A DNA stretch of 64,000 bases from Planctomycetota bacterium (GCA_029260765.1 JAJDCP010000012.1:48601-112600), one strand, 5' to 3'. Positions 8,539-17,656 are shown, counted from the stretch's first letter. The notes: generated by a model not told the origin, from the letters alone. Made by a program: numbers and translations.

Positions 8539-10671
8539 TCAGGGGGCGTCCGCCAGAACCTGGAGCACATCGCCGCAGGCGGTCAGGCGTTGCAGGCGTT
8601 CGTTGGGCACATCCCACACCCAGGCGTCGGTTTCGAAGCGGCGCCCTTCGGAGTCGAGCGGCATCGCGACGACCAGGTAGACGCGCCGTTCGTCGGCGCT
8701 GAGGCTGGTCGACAGCAAGCGGCCACCGTCGAGCACCCACTCGGGGAAGCTGCGCAGTGCCAGGGACTGCCGCTGCTCAGGGAAGGCCGCCAGCAGCACG
8801 GGCCAGTCGCCATGGCTGCCGCTGCGTCGGGCGCCGAGCAGCAAGGCCTTGCTGCTGAGCAGCCAGCTGCCCACCTGCCCCGTTTCCACCTGGGCGGCGA
8901 AAGGTGCCTCGAAACGCGCGCCGATCTGCCGGCTGGCCGCATCGAAGAAAGCGAGTTGGTCCCCGGCATGAAAGCCCAACCAGCGTCCGTCGGGGCTGGG
9001 GGCATAGCCGGCCAGCCCTGACAGATCAGGCAGCTCGACCTGCTGGAAGCTGCGCTCGGGGCTGGCGAGGAATACCAGGCTGCCCGGCAGGCTGCGCCCC
9101 GTCAGGTGGGTGTTGTCGCTCCAGCTCGGAAACTGGAAGCCCGACGCCGGCGCCCCTTGCGCCAGGTCGATGCTGGGCAGCTCGGAGAGCGCTTCCGGCT
9201 GTACCTGACAACTCAGCTGGGTCTCGTACCAGCCATGCTGGGTGCGCGCCCGCACCCGCAGCTGTCGGACGCCTGCAGGAGCATCCCGAAACTGGAAGTT
9301 GCCACTGCCATCGATCACTGCGCTCTGATCCCACGCATCGAGGCGCGCCTCGCCCTCCAGCACATCGCGACGCAGCTGCCCTCGCGCGTCGCGCCAAGCG
9401 ACGCTGCCTTTGAGAGTGCCGCGTTGGGTCGTGGTCTGCGGCACTGCCAGGCCCGCGCCACGCGCCCAACCCGGGGTGAGCTGTTGCAGCGTGCCGTCAA
9501 CCAGGGTGTGCACGAACAGATTCCATTCTGCCAGCGACACCTGGTTGTTGAGCGTCGAAGCGAAGGCCAACCGCTTGCGGTCTGGGGAGAGATCGAGCGC
9601 GCCCACTTCGCTTCCCAGGGGGAAGACTGCCAGCCGACGCAGGAAGTTGCCGCTCTCGGCGTCGACCACCTCGATGCAGGGCGAAGCCTGCTCTGGGTTC
9701 CTCAGCACAAGCAACTCGCCGTGCTTCAGGGGCGGTCCGGGAGAGGCTTGAAAGCTGTCGCTGCCCACGGGCTCGGGAAAAACCAGCTCGGGCGCCCGCT
9801 CATGCCAGTGGCCGGTCTGAAATTGGTGGGACTCTTCGAGCTGGCCGCTGCCATGCACGACCCGCCCGTCGACCGTGCGCTCGCGTAGGGTCACCACGCC
9901 ACTTTGCTGCAGGCGCATCAGCTGGCCGCGCAGCGGGTCGACCAGCGCGCTCCCCTCGAGTTCGATGTTCGTTGTGACCTGCCGCTGCTCGCGGCCTGCA
10001 CGCATCTCCCGATAGGACCAGGTCAGGCTGCCGCTGAAGACCAGCTCGGCACGCAGCTGCCCGTCTTCAGACTCGGTCAGGCCTTCGAGCCGGACCTCCA
10101 AGCTCCCTTCCACAGCTTCGGCCGGGCTCTCGCGCACGGCGAAGGGCGGGGGCACCCGGTCGATGCCCACCTGCCAGCTCTCCCCCACAAACACGGTCCG
10201 GTTGGGCAACAGGCGGCTACTGCGCCAGCTGAGGACTCTGTGCAACGCTTCGGGGGCCAGGTCTCTCGGTCCGCGCCGGAGGCGGCCAGCTCCCGCCGCG
10301 TCGAGCTCGAGCTCGACCGCCCACAGCTGCCGAGGATCATCGGCGGCCAGGTCGACCTCTCGCGGAGGCTCGAGATTCCCAGGTAGCAGGGTGGTCTCGC
10401 CGCTCTCCAAGGTCTCCCAGGCCCGCAAAAGACGGCGTGGCCTGCCGGCCTCAACAGCCAGAAAGATGGTGTGCACGCGGGTCTCGAAGCTGGCGTGGAC
10501 ACTGCGCTCCCCGTCCTGCAGGCCGCCTCCGCCGAGCGGATAGCTCAGGCTGAGGCTGGCTTGCACGTCCTCGACCACGTGCCGTCCCGCGTCGAACTGC
10601 TCGACCAGCTCGATCTCCTGGCCCCAGCTGGTCGCCAGCAGCCCGAGCAGGCATAGCAGAGGCACGCGCAT
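8539..10671 (-). CDS. Secreted beta-propeller-like protein of unknown function, 710 aa
   Basis: It starts 2 bp after the stop of the cyclase-fusion gene, so the two are surely co-transcribed. A signal peptide is evident (MRVPLLCLLGLLATSWGQ). Residues ~20-300 are beta-rich with no recognised family. Later segments carry WD40/TolB-like propeller signatures (GALDLSPDRKRLAFAS, GLAGYAPSPDGRWLGFHAG, STSLSADERRVYLVVAM). Between them is a carboxypeptidase-regulatory-like beta-sandwich (DGSGNFQFRDAPAGVRQLRV). Location is probably periplasm or cell surface. Coupling to a sterol-type enzyme invites a role in lipid handling or sensing, but nothing in its sequence demonstrates that. Confidence 0.8.
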   Translation of the reverse strand: MRVPLLCLLGLLATSWGQEIELVEQFDAGRHVVEDVQASLSLSYPLGGGGLQDGERSVHASFETRVHTIFLAVEAGRPRRLLRAWETLESGETTLLPGNLEPPREVDLAADDPRQLWAVELELDAAGAGRLRRGPRDLAPEALHRVLSWRSSRLLPNRTVFVGESWQVGIDRVPPPFAVRESPAEAVEGSLEVRLEGLTESEDGQLRAELVFSGSLTWSYREMRAGREQRQVTTNIELEGSALVDPLRGQLMRLQQSGVVTLRERTVDGRVVHGSGQLEESHQFQTGHWHERAPELVFPEPVGSDSFQASPGPPLKHGELLVLRNPEQASPCIEVVDAESGNFLRRLAVFPLGSEVGALDLSPDRKRLAFASTLNNQVSLAEWNLFVHTLVDGTLQQLTPGWARGAGLAVPQTTTQRGTLKGSVAWRDARGQLRRDVLEGEARLDAWDQSAVIDGSGNFQFRDAPAGVRQLRVRARTQHGWYETQLSCQVQPEALSELPSIDLAQGAPASGFQFPSWSDNTHLTGRSLPGSLVFLASPERSFQQVELPDLSGLAGYAPSPDGRWLGFHAGDQLAFFDAASRQIGARFEAPFAAQVETGQVGSWLLSSKALLLGARRSGSHGDWPVLLAAFPEQRQSLALRSFPEWVLDGGRLLSTSLSADERRVYLVVAMPLDSEGRRFETDAWVWDVPNERLQRLTACGDVLQVLADAP

Positions 10672-10673
10672 CG

Positions 10674-13600
10674 TCAGACGTCCAGCTGCGAACGTTCGCG
10701 ACGGCGGCGCTCATACAGTCCCAGTGCCCAGACAGGAAAGACGGTCTTGTAGAGCGTGTAGTCGAGCACAGCCGTGTTGAAGAACATGCCCCCTCCGTCT
10801 TGACGGGGCCAATCTCCGTCTTCAAGTTGCGCGTCGACGAGGAACTGGGCCGCGCGTTTGATCGGATCCCACTCGGGCGAGCGCGCTTCGAGGAGCGCGA
10901 TCAGAGCCCAAGCGGTCTGCACGACCTGACTCTTGGTGTGTTCGAGGTAGTCTCCGCGCAAACTGCCCTTCCAGTGCTCACCCCAGCCACCATCGGAGCG
11001 TTGCCGCTCGATCAGCCAGGTGCAAGCCTTGCGGATGGCCGGTTCTGTCGGCGCATGCCCGCCCGCTAGCAACCCGCGGATGCCGAACAGCGTGCCGTAG
11101 ATCGTGCCGATGCCCCAGGCGGCCGGCCAGTCTCCCTCAGGGCGCTGCAGGTTGCGCAGAAACAGCGTCGCGCGCTCGACCGCCGGGTTCAGGCTGCCGT
11201 CGAGCAGGCCCGGATGGCGCGCGCGGAAGGCGGCCAGCGCGGACAAGGAGGAGGCCGTGCATTCGGTGTAGGACTTCTCGGTCATCGAGTTGCCGAACAT
11301 CTCGGCGGGATTGATCCACTCGAGTCCCCAACGGCTCTTGCGCCGCTCGTAGCTGCCGAAACCGCCATCGGAGTTCTGGCAACTCAAGATGAAGCGGGCC
11401 GCATCGAGCAGCGCCGCGCGCGGCGTCTGCACGTCGTGCAGCAGCGCGTGGATCGCCTCGGCCGTGCAGTCACTGACCGGCCACCCGTGCCAGGCCGGAC
11501 TGAAGCCGAAACCGCCGCGGGGATCCTGGCGGTGGTAGCGTTCGATGCCCGGCACCGAGCGCGCCACCTGCTGTTGCAGGAGCCAGGCACGTCCGCGCAC
11601 CAGCGCCTCAGACTCCGCCTCCGGCAGGGCCTGCAGGGCCTGCAGGGCGAAGGATGTGTCCCAGACGTCCGAGCGGGCCCCGGCCACCCGCAGACCCTCG
11701 GCATCCTGCCACACCCAGCTGTCCAGGCCCGCGAAGCATTTCTCCAGCTCGGCGTCCATCGGGTTGTCCAGAGCCAGACAGATGATGTTCAGCAGGCCAT
11801 TGACGGGCGACAGGCTGCGGTAATGCGTCGAACGCACATCAAACCGCACCTGTTCGAGCAAGCCGGTCAGCAGCCGGGTCCGTGCGCCGGGCAGGTGCAG
11901 CTTGTCGAGCACCCGGCAGGCGAAGTAGCCCGCCTTCAACAACGGAGACGGAGGCGCATACACCTCTTCGCTCCGCAAGCTGCCGGCCGCGCGCCCGAAG
12001 TTGACGTTCTCGTACCCTTGCGGGAAGAGCTCGCGGCGCAGCGCTTCGCTGGTGCCATCGAGCGGACGCTGGAACTTCTGGCCGTAGATGTAGGCCATCG
12101 CCGTGTAGATCAGGCGTGTGTGGCAGTAGAAGTTCGAAGGATGCAGGGGGAACCATTTGGGGAGCGCCCAGACCTCGGGCAGCAGCGGGTTGACGCCTTT
12201 CCAACTGTAGAGCCCGAGCATCGCCAGCCAGAACTTGCCCCAGGTGGGAATGCGCACAGCCCCGCCCTGAGATGCGATGAAGTCACCGGCTCTGCGGAGC
12301 AGCTCGTCGTCCGCGTCCACTCCCAGGTGCCGTGCCGCCACGTAGACCAGCACACTCGTGAACAGGTAGGGCTCGGAGTGTGCATGCAGACCCCAGCAGC
12401 CCGATTCCAACTGGCTGCTGGCGAAGCCGCGCAACAGGGCTTCGCGGTGTCCCTCGGGCAGTGGCCGCCCCAGCAGCTCATGCGTCAGAGCGTACTGGGC
12501 CGCCAGCATCGGGCACCAGACCACCTCACCGTTCCAGGCTCCCTCGTCACTCTGCAGCGCGACCAGCCGCGTCGCGCCTCGTTGCGTGGCAACACTCGCG
12601 TCGGGACCGGGCGCCTTCGAGGGCTTGCGATCGCGCAGACTGCGCGGAGAGCTGGGCCGCCGCCGGCGATGGAACTGGAAGCTCTGCCAGAGCTCGCCGA
12701 ACCGGCTCGGGCCGCGCGGCCAGGGCACGGTCTCGGGCAGCGCCTGGGCGGCCAGCCAACCGAGCCGCTGTCCCAGGTGCCCGAGCACATCCAGTTGATG
12801 ACGCAGCTGACGGCCCTGGCTGCCGCGCGCCATGATCTCGCCGGTCGCGCGCAGCAGCACCTTGCCGAAGGCCATACTGAAGCTGCCCAGCTCGGTGTCA
12901 CCGCTCGAAAGCAGCCGCATCGTGCGCTTGCGCTCGGGAGCCGAGTCGCGCCACAGCTGGTAGACGGCCTGCCGGACAGCCACCGTTTCGTCGTCGTAGA
13001 AGCTCAGCACCTCGTAGAGCGCGTTGGCCAGCAACTCGGGAACACGCCCCTGGCGCAGCCGTGTAGCCGAATACTCGGCCACACTGGGCGTACTCGCAAG
13101 ACATTCGCCGTCGAGGAAGCCCAGGGTCATGCCCACAGCTGTCAGCGGATGGTAATGCCCGACCGCATCGCCCACCAGGGCCGTTGCGTCGCGGCCGAAG
13201 TGGCGGCGGGGCTTCATCTGGTTGGCGGCCCAGGCGATGGGACGCTCGCGCAGGGCCTTGTGGAAGGCGGGCCGCAAGGACACGGGCAGCACAGGGCTGT
13301 ACGCGTCCCACAGGTAGGACGCGCGTTGCCCGACCTTCAAATGGTAGACGGGCACATCGAGGCAGACGCGCGCACGGCGGGCGCCGATGCGGTAGATCAG
13401 TGCCGGCCCTGGCCCGCCCAGCAATACGTGGCCGTAGCCTTCGAAGGGCAGCTCGACGTCTTCGAGCAGCAACCCCGCCATGTAGCTGAGCAGCTGGCGG
13501 TCCTGCGGATAACCCAGGGTCTTGCGGGTGACCGAGGAGCGGCCATCGGCGCCGACGATGCGGTCACTGAGCAGACGCTGCGTGCCCGGGTGCCCGGGCC

Positions 13601-14036
13601 GCTCGACGCACAGGGCTTTGTCTTCGAGAAAGGTCACCCGCGCCGAGGGCACGAACTCGATCAGCTTGCGGGCGCGGGCCGAGTCCCACAGCGCGGTGAC
13701 GATGTCGCCATGCTCCGCCGACAGGCCGCGGGCGGCGTTGGGATAGTCGAGCACGATCGGGAAGCTGCCGTCGTCGGGGAAGACTACAAAGCCCTTTCCC
13801 GAAGGGATGTGTTGGGTCGAGGCGGGCGCTTCGATGCCCAGGCGGCTCAACACCTCTGCCCCTGGCGGGTGCAGCCACTCGCCAGCGAAGCGGGTCGGAG
13901 CCGCGCTGCGTGCCTCGAGCAACAGAACTTTCGCGCCCTGCTCGGCATGCGCGATCGCGGTCACACAGCCGACGGGACCGCCTCCGATCACCGTGACATC
14001 GTGGCATCGGGAAAGCGTCGAGGTGGAACCGCGCAT
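10674..14036 (-). CDS. Fused squalene monooxygenase-like flavoprotein and oxidosqualene cyclase, 1120 aa
   Basis: The N-terminal ~440 residues are an FAD monooxygenase. They show the dinucleotide loop VIGGGPVGC (16-24), the ADGRSSVTR segment (163-171), and GDAVGHYHPLTAVGMTLG (289-306), whose HPLT...GMT pattern is that of squalene monooxygenases. After a basic Pro/Ser-rich linker (~440-480), residues ~485-1115 are a terpene cyclase of the oxidosqualene type. The catalytic motif is VSDCTAE (854-860, general-acid Asp856), not the DXDD of squalene-hopene cyclases. QW repeats (QNSDGGFG, QRSDGGWG, QLEDGDW) and the C-terminal YKTVFPVWALGLYERR are also present. Val854 resembles lanosterol synthases; His850 resembles plant cycloartenol synthases. 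The expected reaction is squalene to 2,3-oxidosqualene (O2, FAD), then cyclisation to a sterol skeleton at the membrane. No stop or frame change separates the two halves. Confidence 0.93.
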   Translation of the reverse strand: MRGSTSTLSRCHDVTVIGGGPVGCVTAIAHAEQGAKVLLLEARSAAPTRFAGEWLHPPGAEVLSRLGIEAPASTQHIPSGKGFVVFPDDGSFPIVLDYPNAARGLSAEHGDIVTALWDSARARKLIEFVPSARVTFLEDKALCVERPGHPGTQRLLSDRIVGADGRSSVTRKTLGYPQDRQLLSYMAGLLLEDVELPFEGYGHVLLGGPGPALIYRIGARRARVCLDVPVYHLKVGQRASYLWDAYSPVLPVSLRPAFHKALRERPIAWAANQMKPRRHFGRDATALVGDAVGHYHPLTAVGMTLGFLDGECLASTPSVAEYSATRLRQGRVPELLANALYEVLSFYDDETVAVRQAVYQLWRDSAPERKRTMRLLSSGDTELGSFSMAFGKVLLRATGEIMARGSQGRQLRHQLDVLGHLGQRLGWLAAQALPETVPWPRGPSRFGELWQSFQFHRRRRPSSPRSLRDRKPSKAPGPDASVATQRGATRLVALQSDEGAWNGEVVWCPMLAAQYALTHELLGRPLPEGHREALLRGFASSQLESGCWGLHAHSEPYLFTSVLVYVAARHLGVDADDELLRRAGDFIASQGGAVRIPTWGKFWLAMLGLYSWKGVNPLLPEVWALPKWFPLHPSNFYCHTRLIYTAMAYIYGQKFQRPLDGTSEALRRELFPQGYENVNFGRAAGSLRSEEVYAPPSPLLKAGYFACRVLDKLHLPGARTRLLTGLLEQVRFDVRSTHYRSLSPVNGLLNIICLALDNPMDAELEKCFAGLDSWVWQDAEGLRVAGARSDVWDTSFALQALQALPEAESEALVRGRAWLLQQQVARSVPGIERYHRQDPRGGFGFSPAWHGWPVSDCTAEAIHALLHDVQTPRAALLDAARFILSCQNSDGGFGSYERRKSRWGLEWINPAEMFGNSMTEKSYTECTASSLSALAAFRARHPGLLDGSLNPAVERATLFLRNLQRPEGDWPAAWGIGTIYGTLFGIRGLLAGGHAPTEPAIRKACTWLIERQRSDGGWGEHWKGSLRGDYLEHTKSQVVQTAWALIALLEARSPEWDPIKRAAQFLVDAQLEDGDWPRQDGGGMFFNTAVLDYTLYKTVFPVWALGLYERRRRERSQLDV

Positions 14037-14118
14037 GCGAAGACTCCTGCACGAAGAGACCGTCCTACCCTACCATCGAGGCCCGACAGGTTGACGAAAA
14101 AAGCCGCGGAGGGGACGC

Positions 14119-14538
14119 TCAGTCGCTGCACAGGCGGGCGTGCTCGACCTGCAGGCACAAGTCCTGAACCACCGGAATTTCCCGCGCCTGCAATGCTCCG
14201 GCGACCTGTGTTGAGCGTATGCCCAGCTGCATCCAGACCAGAGCTGGGGGAGGTCGGAGCTGGAGGATGTCGTCGAGATGGTCAGGGACTTTGGCGCTCT
14301 GGCGGAAGATCAACACCAGATCGCAGCCGCCGGGCAGCGACGCCAGGTCGGGGAAAGCCTCGCCGGGATGGCTGGCAGCCAGGACCGGGTTGATGGGGAA
14401 GATCTCGAAGCCGTGCCGCTTCAGGTAGGCAGGCACGTAGAAGCCTGCTTTGGCCGCTTGGGTGCTGTACCCGATCACAGCGATACGTTGGCAGCTAGCG
14501 ACGAGCGGGCGCAACACGGAGTCCGATGGGTTGGGCAT
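14119..14538 (-). CDS. CoA-binding domain protein (YccU-like)
   Basis: A 139-residue Rossmann-fold protein: IAVIGYSTQAAKAGFYVPAY, then YLKRHGFEIFPINPVL, then LASLPGGCDLVLIFRQS and PALVWMQLGI. This is the layout of the small CoA-binding proteins related to the N-terminus of succinyl-CoA synthetase alpha. Members bind CoA in vitro; their cellular role is not settled. It lies 80 bp upstream (in map order) of the cyclase-fusion gene on the same strand and could share its transcript. Confidence 0.88.
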   Translation of the reverse strand: MPNPSDSVLRPLVASCQRIAVIGYSTQAAKAGFYVPAYLKRHGFEIFPINPVLAASHPGEAFPDLASLPGGCDLVLIFRQSAKVPDHLDDILQLRPPPALVWMQLGIRSTQVAGALQAREIPVVQDLCLQVEHARLCSD

Positions 14539-14552
14539 AGAAAACCAGAGGG

Positions 14553-14735
14553 TCAGATCACGGCGACGGAACGGCGTGCCAACAGGCTGCGGCGCAGGGC
14601 TCCGATGGGGCCCAGAGGATGGCGGTCGAGCTCGTCGTCACCGACTTCTTGCAGAGTCACCTGCACACGTTTGTGGAGAGTGCGGAATCCGTAGCTCAGC
14701 AACGCTCGGTTCAATCTGTTGGCCTTGCTTCCCAT
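14553..14735 (-). CDS. Small basic protein, 60 aa
   Basis: MGSKANRLNRALLSYG..., highly basic and probably helical, with AGGAGAGG upstream of the ATG. It is separated by 14 bp from the CoA-binding protein gene downstream and is likely its operon partner. No family recognised. Confidence 0.5.
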   Translation of the reverse strand: MGSKANRLNRALLSYGFRTLHKRVQVTLQEVGDDELDRHPLGPIGALRRSLLARRSVAVI

Positions 14736-14792
14736 CGCATCCTCTCCTGTGATTCCTCACAGGAAGTGTGGATGCAATTCTCATACCATCGT

Positions 14793-16391
14793 TCAGCGGG
14801 CAAGCCGCCGCGTCAGAGTTCCGACGAACAGGGCCGCCAGCAACACGCCTGCCAGGCTGAGCACGGGCGGCAGCAGGGCCGGAAGGCTGTCGGGCGCCGG
14901 CATGCGCGTAGTCAGAGGTGCCCCGCTGGTCCAGGCAAGGGCGCAGCCTAGAGCTTCCGGGCAACTCAACGGTCCACCGAAGGCCTGCGGCTGCAGCCAG
15001 CACAGCAGGCTGGCCAGCAGCACCAACACCAAGCCTGTCGCCAGCACCCGCAGCGGCCGCATTCCGTATCCACAGCTGGCTCCCAAAAGCAGCCCGTCAA
15101 GCCCTGCAGCCAGGCTCCCCAGGCCCCCCCAGCGGCGGGCCAGCAGGCGGCGACGGTAGCGGTGCCCGGCCAGGATCGCCCGGTCCATCGCCTCGTATTG
15201 GTTGTCGGCCTCCAGCCAGGCCTGTAGCACTTTGCAACAGGCCAGGCCTTCGGCCGGGTCGCGCGGCAAGCTGGCCCGCAACGCCGCGAAGTCAGGCCTT
15301 GCGTGGGCGGCCCGCGCCCCTTGAAGCTGGAGAACACCTCGCAAGGGCGAGGGTGTCAAATCGAGACGAGTGTCCCACAGGCTTTGTCCCAGATCGAGAT
15401 TTCCCTTGATGTCTGCGCTCAGGTCTCCGTCGCCACGCACATGGGCTCCGCGCAGCACGCAATTCTCGGCGACCGAGGCGCCCACCAGCGACAGCCCGGC
15501 GAGCTGCGCATGGGGGAGCTCGAGCGCATAGAGCTGTGCGTTCTGGAGGTCGAGTGTGTCGCCGACCCGCAGGCATTCCCCACACAGACGAGCGCAGCGC
15601 GCCGCGCGCGCGAACAGTGGCCCGTCGATCCGGGCAGCACCCAGATCGAGATCACGCAGCCGGGCTTCCCCCAGATCGAGAGACTGCAATCGCGCTTCGG
15701 CCAGAGAGCTGGCGGCTGCCGCCTGCAGACCTCGGGCGTCGACACGCGCTGCCCGCACGCGCACCAGGTCGAGGCGGTCGTCGCAGCGCAGCCGGCGCAG
15801 GCACAGCTCACCCTGCAGCAAGGCATCGCGCAGGAAGAGGGGACCTTCGATGCGGCCGTCGAGCAGGTCGACGCCGCCGGCGATCCGCGCAGAGCGCAGC
15901 TCGAGGCCCGACCCGCAGTGCAGCCTCTGCGCCACCAGGCTGGTTGCTTCAAGGCGCGACAGATCGGCCCAGCCGGCAAGCTGTGCGTCGTTCAAACAGA
16001 GCGCGCCCGCCAAGCTCAGGCCCGGTATCTCGAGGCCCGCGCCGAGCTGCAGACCGGCCAGATCGAGATGGCCATGCAGACGCCCCTGCAACTGCAACTC
16101 GCTGCCCAAGCGGGCCGCAGCCCCGCGCAGTGCTCCCAGCTCGATGCCGCGCAGACGGACCAGTCCTGTGCATTGGGCGGCGTCCAGGCTCAGGCAGCCA
16201 TGGATCCGCACGTCCCGCGCTTCGATGCAGAGCAGTTGGGCTTCGTCGAGCCGCAAGTCGCCACAGACCTCCAGCTCCGTCAGCTCGAGGGGCCCTGCGA
16301 GCTGGAGCCCGCGCAGGTCGAGATCGCCGCGGAAACGGCGCGCCCGCAGCCGCAATTCCTGGCGCCGCTCGCCGGGTCGGGGGAGTCTCAT
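14793..16391 (-). CDS. Pentapeptide-repeat-like protein with C-terminal membrane helices, 532 aa
   Basis: ATG 16391 overlaps the stop of the upstream gene by 4 nt (ATGA), which decides the start; a much longer upstream extension in this frame is only the antisense of that neighbour. Residues ~10-370 consist of short repeated beta-strand units of the form DLRGLQLAGPLEL, LRLDEAQLL, CLSLDAAQ, LDLAGLQLG, as in right-handed quadrilateral helix proteins. The C-terminus has an amphipathic region (AMDRAILAGHRYRRRLLARR) and two or three hydrophobic helices (VLATGLVLVLLASLLCWL and LPPVLSLAGVLLAALFVG). A membrane-attached scaffold or channel-like protein is possible; function unknown. Confidence 0.75.
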   Translation of the reverse strand: MRLPRPGERRQELRLRARRFRGDLDLRGLQLAGPLELTELEVCGDLRLDEAQLLCIEARDVRIHGCLSLDAAQCTGLVRLRGIELGALRGAAARLGSELQLQGRLHGHLDLAGLQLGAGLEIPGLSLAGALCLNDAQLAGWADLSRLEATSLVAQRLHCGSGLELRSARIAGGVDLLDGRIEGPLFLRDALLQGELCLRRLRCDDRLDLVRVRAARVDARGLQAAAASSLAEARLQSLDLGEARLRDLDLGAARIDGPLFARAARCARLCGECLRVGDTLDLQNAQLYALELPHAQLAGLSLVGASVAENCVLRGAHVRGDGDLSADIKGNLDLGQSLWDTRLDLTPSPLRGVLQLQGARAAHARPDFAALRASLPRDPAEGLACCKVLQAWLEADNQYEAMDRAILAGHRYRRRLLARRWGGLGSLAAGLDGLLLGASCGYGMRPLRVLATGLVLVLLASLLCWLQPQAFGGPLSCPEALGCALAWTSGAPLTTRMPAPDSLPALLPPVLSLAGVLLAALFVGTLTRRLAR

Positions 16392-17068
16392 CGCGGGCCC
16401 TTCGCCAGCGCCGGGCTGCGGCCCATCCATGCCAGGTAGGGGCCGATCTTGTCGAACACGCGGTAGCCCAGCGAGCGCAACTTGCGCAGCGCGTAGACGT
16501 GGTCGTCGCGGCGCGGGCTGGCGCACAAGGGGCCACAGACGGCCACCTGCTGGAAGCGGGGGGCGAGGCTGGTCAGGTTCAGCAGCAGGTATTCGACTTT
16601 GAGATGGGTCCAGACGCCGAACACCCCCACGCGCACACGTTCCGGACGGGTAGCGCCGAGGATGTCGGCCAGCACCTGGCCGTAACGTGGTGAAGCGGCG
16701 ATGTTCAGGGAGTTGGCCCGCAGCACGTGGGTCCTGCGATGCCAACGCAGCTCTTCCAGCCCGCCTACCAGGCGTGCACCGGGGCTGCCCTTGACGCAAT
16801 GGGGGCCGAAGACCGGGAACTCGTCGCAAGACGCCGGGTGCCAGTCTTCGTCCAGCACGAGGTGGCAGGGCGGCTGCTCTTCCGCCATCAAGCGGGTGAC
16901 TGTATCGACGTAGGGGTCCGGGCTGCCGGGTAGGCGGTCGCCCCGCAGGCGGTGCAACGCCGAGCTGCCGACGTGCAGCTTGTTCGACGGCAGGGCACCG
17001 CTCTGCAGGCGGCCGATGAAGTCTTCTTGCGGGCAGACGAGGAATTGAATGCTGAGATCGAAATCCAT
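16388..17068 (-). CDS. Isochorismatase-like cysteine hydrolase family protein, catalytic Cys apparently lost
   Basis: A 226-residue protein starting at ATG 17068, with AGGAGG 8-9 nt upstream. It shows the family layout: FLVCPQEDFIGRL (residues ~9-21, where the family usually has a VDxQxDF motif), DWHPASCDEFPVFGPHCVKG, and VGVFGVWTHLKVEYLLLNL. The last segment corresponds to the usual GxxTxxCV, with Lys in place of the nucleophilic Cys. Loss of both the first Asp and the Cys suggests a non-hydrolytic or changed activity. It overlaps the pentapeptide-like gene by 4 nt, so the two probably act together. Confidence 0.75.
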   Translation of the reverse strand: MDFDLSIQFLVCPQEDFIGRLQSGALPSNKLHVGSSALHRLRGDRLPGSPDPYVDTVTRLMAEEQPPCHLVLDEDWHPASCDEFPVFGPHCVKGSPGARLVGGLEELRWHRRTHVLRANSLNIAASPRYGQVLADILGATRPERVRVGVFGVWTHLKVEYLLLNLTSLAPRFQQVAVCGPLCASPRRDDHVYALRKLRSLGYRVFDKIGPYLAWMGRSPALAKGPR

Positions 17069-17203
17069 CGGGAATCCTCCTGGGCACACCTCCAGAAGGG
17101 TCTCGGAGGGCGGATCTTTCATCGTTGTGCTGGATGCGGGCTGCCCTGGGTGCACAATGGACCGTGCGCCACCTTCGGTTCCCCGGGGCCTGAGAGCAGC
17201 AGC

Positions 17204-17656
17204 ATGTGGGTGACCTGCTACACCGATGCCTCGTACTCGCCGATGAGCGGCGGAGCGTGGGGAGTCTGGCTGCGCAGCAATCTCGGGCGGCTCAAACGCC
17301 ACGGCCGCTGCCCCGACTACGTGCGCAATTCGATCCAGGCCGAGCTGGCGGCGATCTTCGCCGGCGTGCATCTCTCCCTGGCCCGTTGGGGTGCGGCCGT
17401 CGAGGGAATTCTCATCCGCTCCGACAGCCAGGGGGCGCTCGTCTGGCTCGAGCCCGACAGGCCTCCGGCGCGGGACAAGGCGTTGCGCAAGCTGCAGTCC
17501 AAGATCCACGAGGCCGCGGGGACGCATGGGGTGACGCTCTCGGGGCGTTGGGTGAAGGGGCACCAGAAGACGGGCTCACTGGAGGCATTCCTGAACAATC
17601 AATGCGACAAGATGGCGCGCAAGCGACGCCGGTCGCCACGCCGCAAGCAGGGTTGA
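17204..17656 (+). CDS. Ribonuclease HI-family protein
   Basis: A 150-residue RNase H fold: TDASYSPMSGGAWGVWL (first Asp), QAELAAIFAGVHLSL (Glu), LIRSDSQGALVWL (second Asp), VKGHQKTGSLEAFLNNQCDKMA (His loop and last Asp). All four acidic residues of the active site appear to be present. Intact enzymes cut the RNA strand of RNA-DNA hybrids. The ATG at 17204 follows a GAGAGCAGCAGC stretch with only a weak ribosome-binding site. The C-terminus is a basic tail (RKRRRSPRRKQG). Confidence 0.87.
   Translation: MWVTCYTDASYSPMSGGAWGVWLRSNLGRLKRHGRCPDYVRNSIQAELAAIFAGVHLSLARWGAAVEGILIRSDSQGALVWLEPDRPPARDKALRKLQSKIHEAAGTHGVTLSGRWVKGHQKTGSLEAFLNNQCDKMARKRRRSPRRKQG

Noticed and set aside
10674..12570. Squalene-hopene cyclase
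   Set aside because: The catalytic motif is VSDCTAE, not DXDD, and the C-terminal VFPVWALG segment is of the oxidosqualene type.
11214..14393. A 1059-codon open frame on the plus strand
   Set aside because: It is the antisense of the cyclase-fusion gene. The protein is low-complexity, Gln/Arg-rich and has no motifs, while the minus strand has full family motifs.
16392..17087. Extension of the pentapeptide-like protein to a start at 17087
   Set aside because: The added residues are the antisense-like frame of the cysteine-hydrolase homologue, which has a good ribosome-binding site and a 4-nt overlap with ATG 16391.
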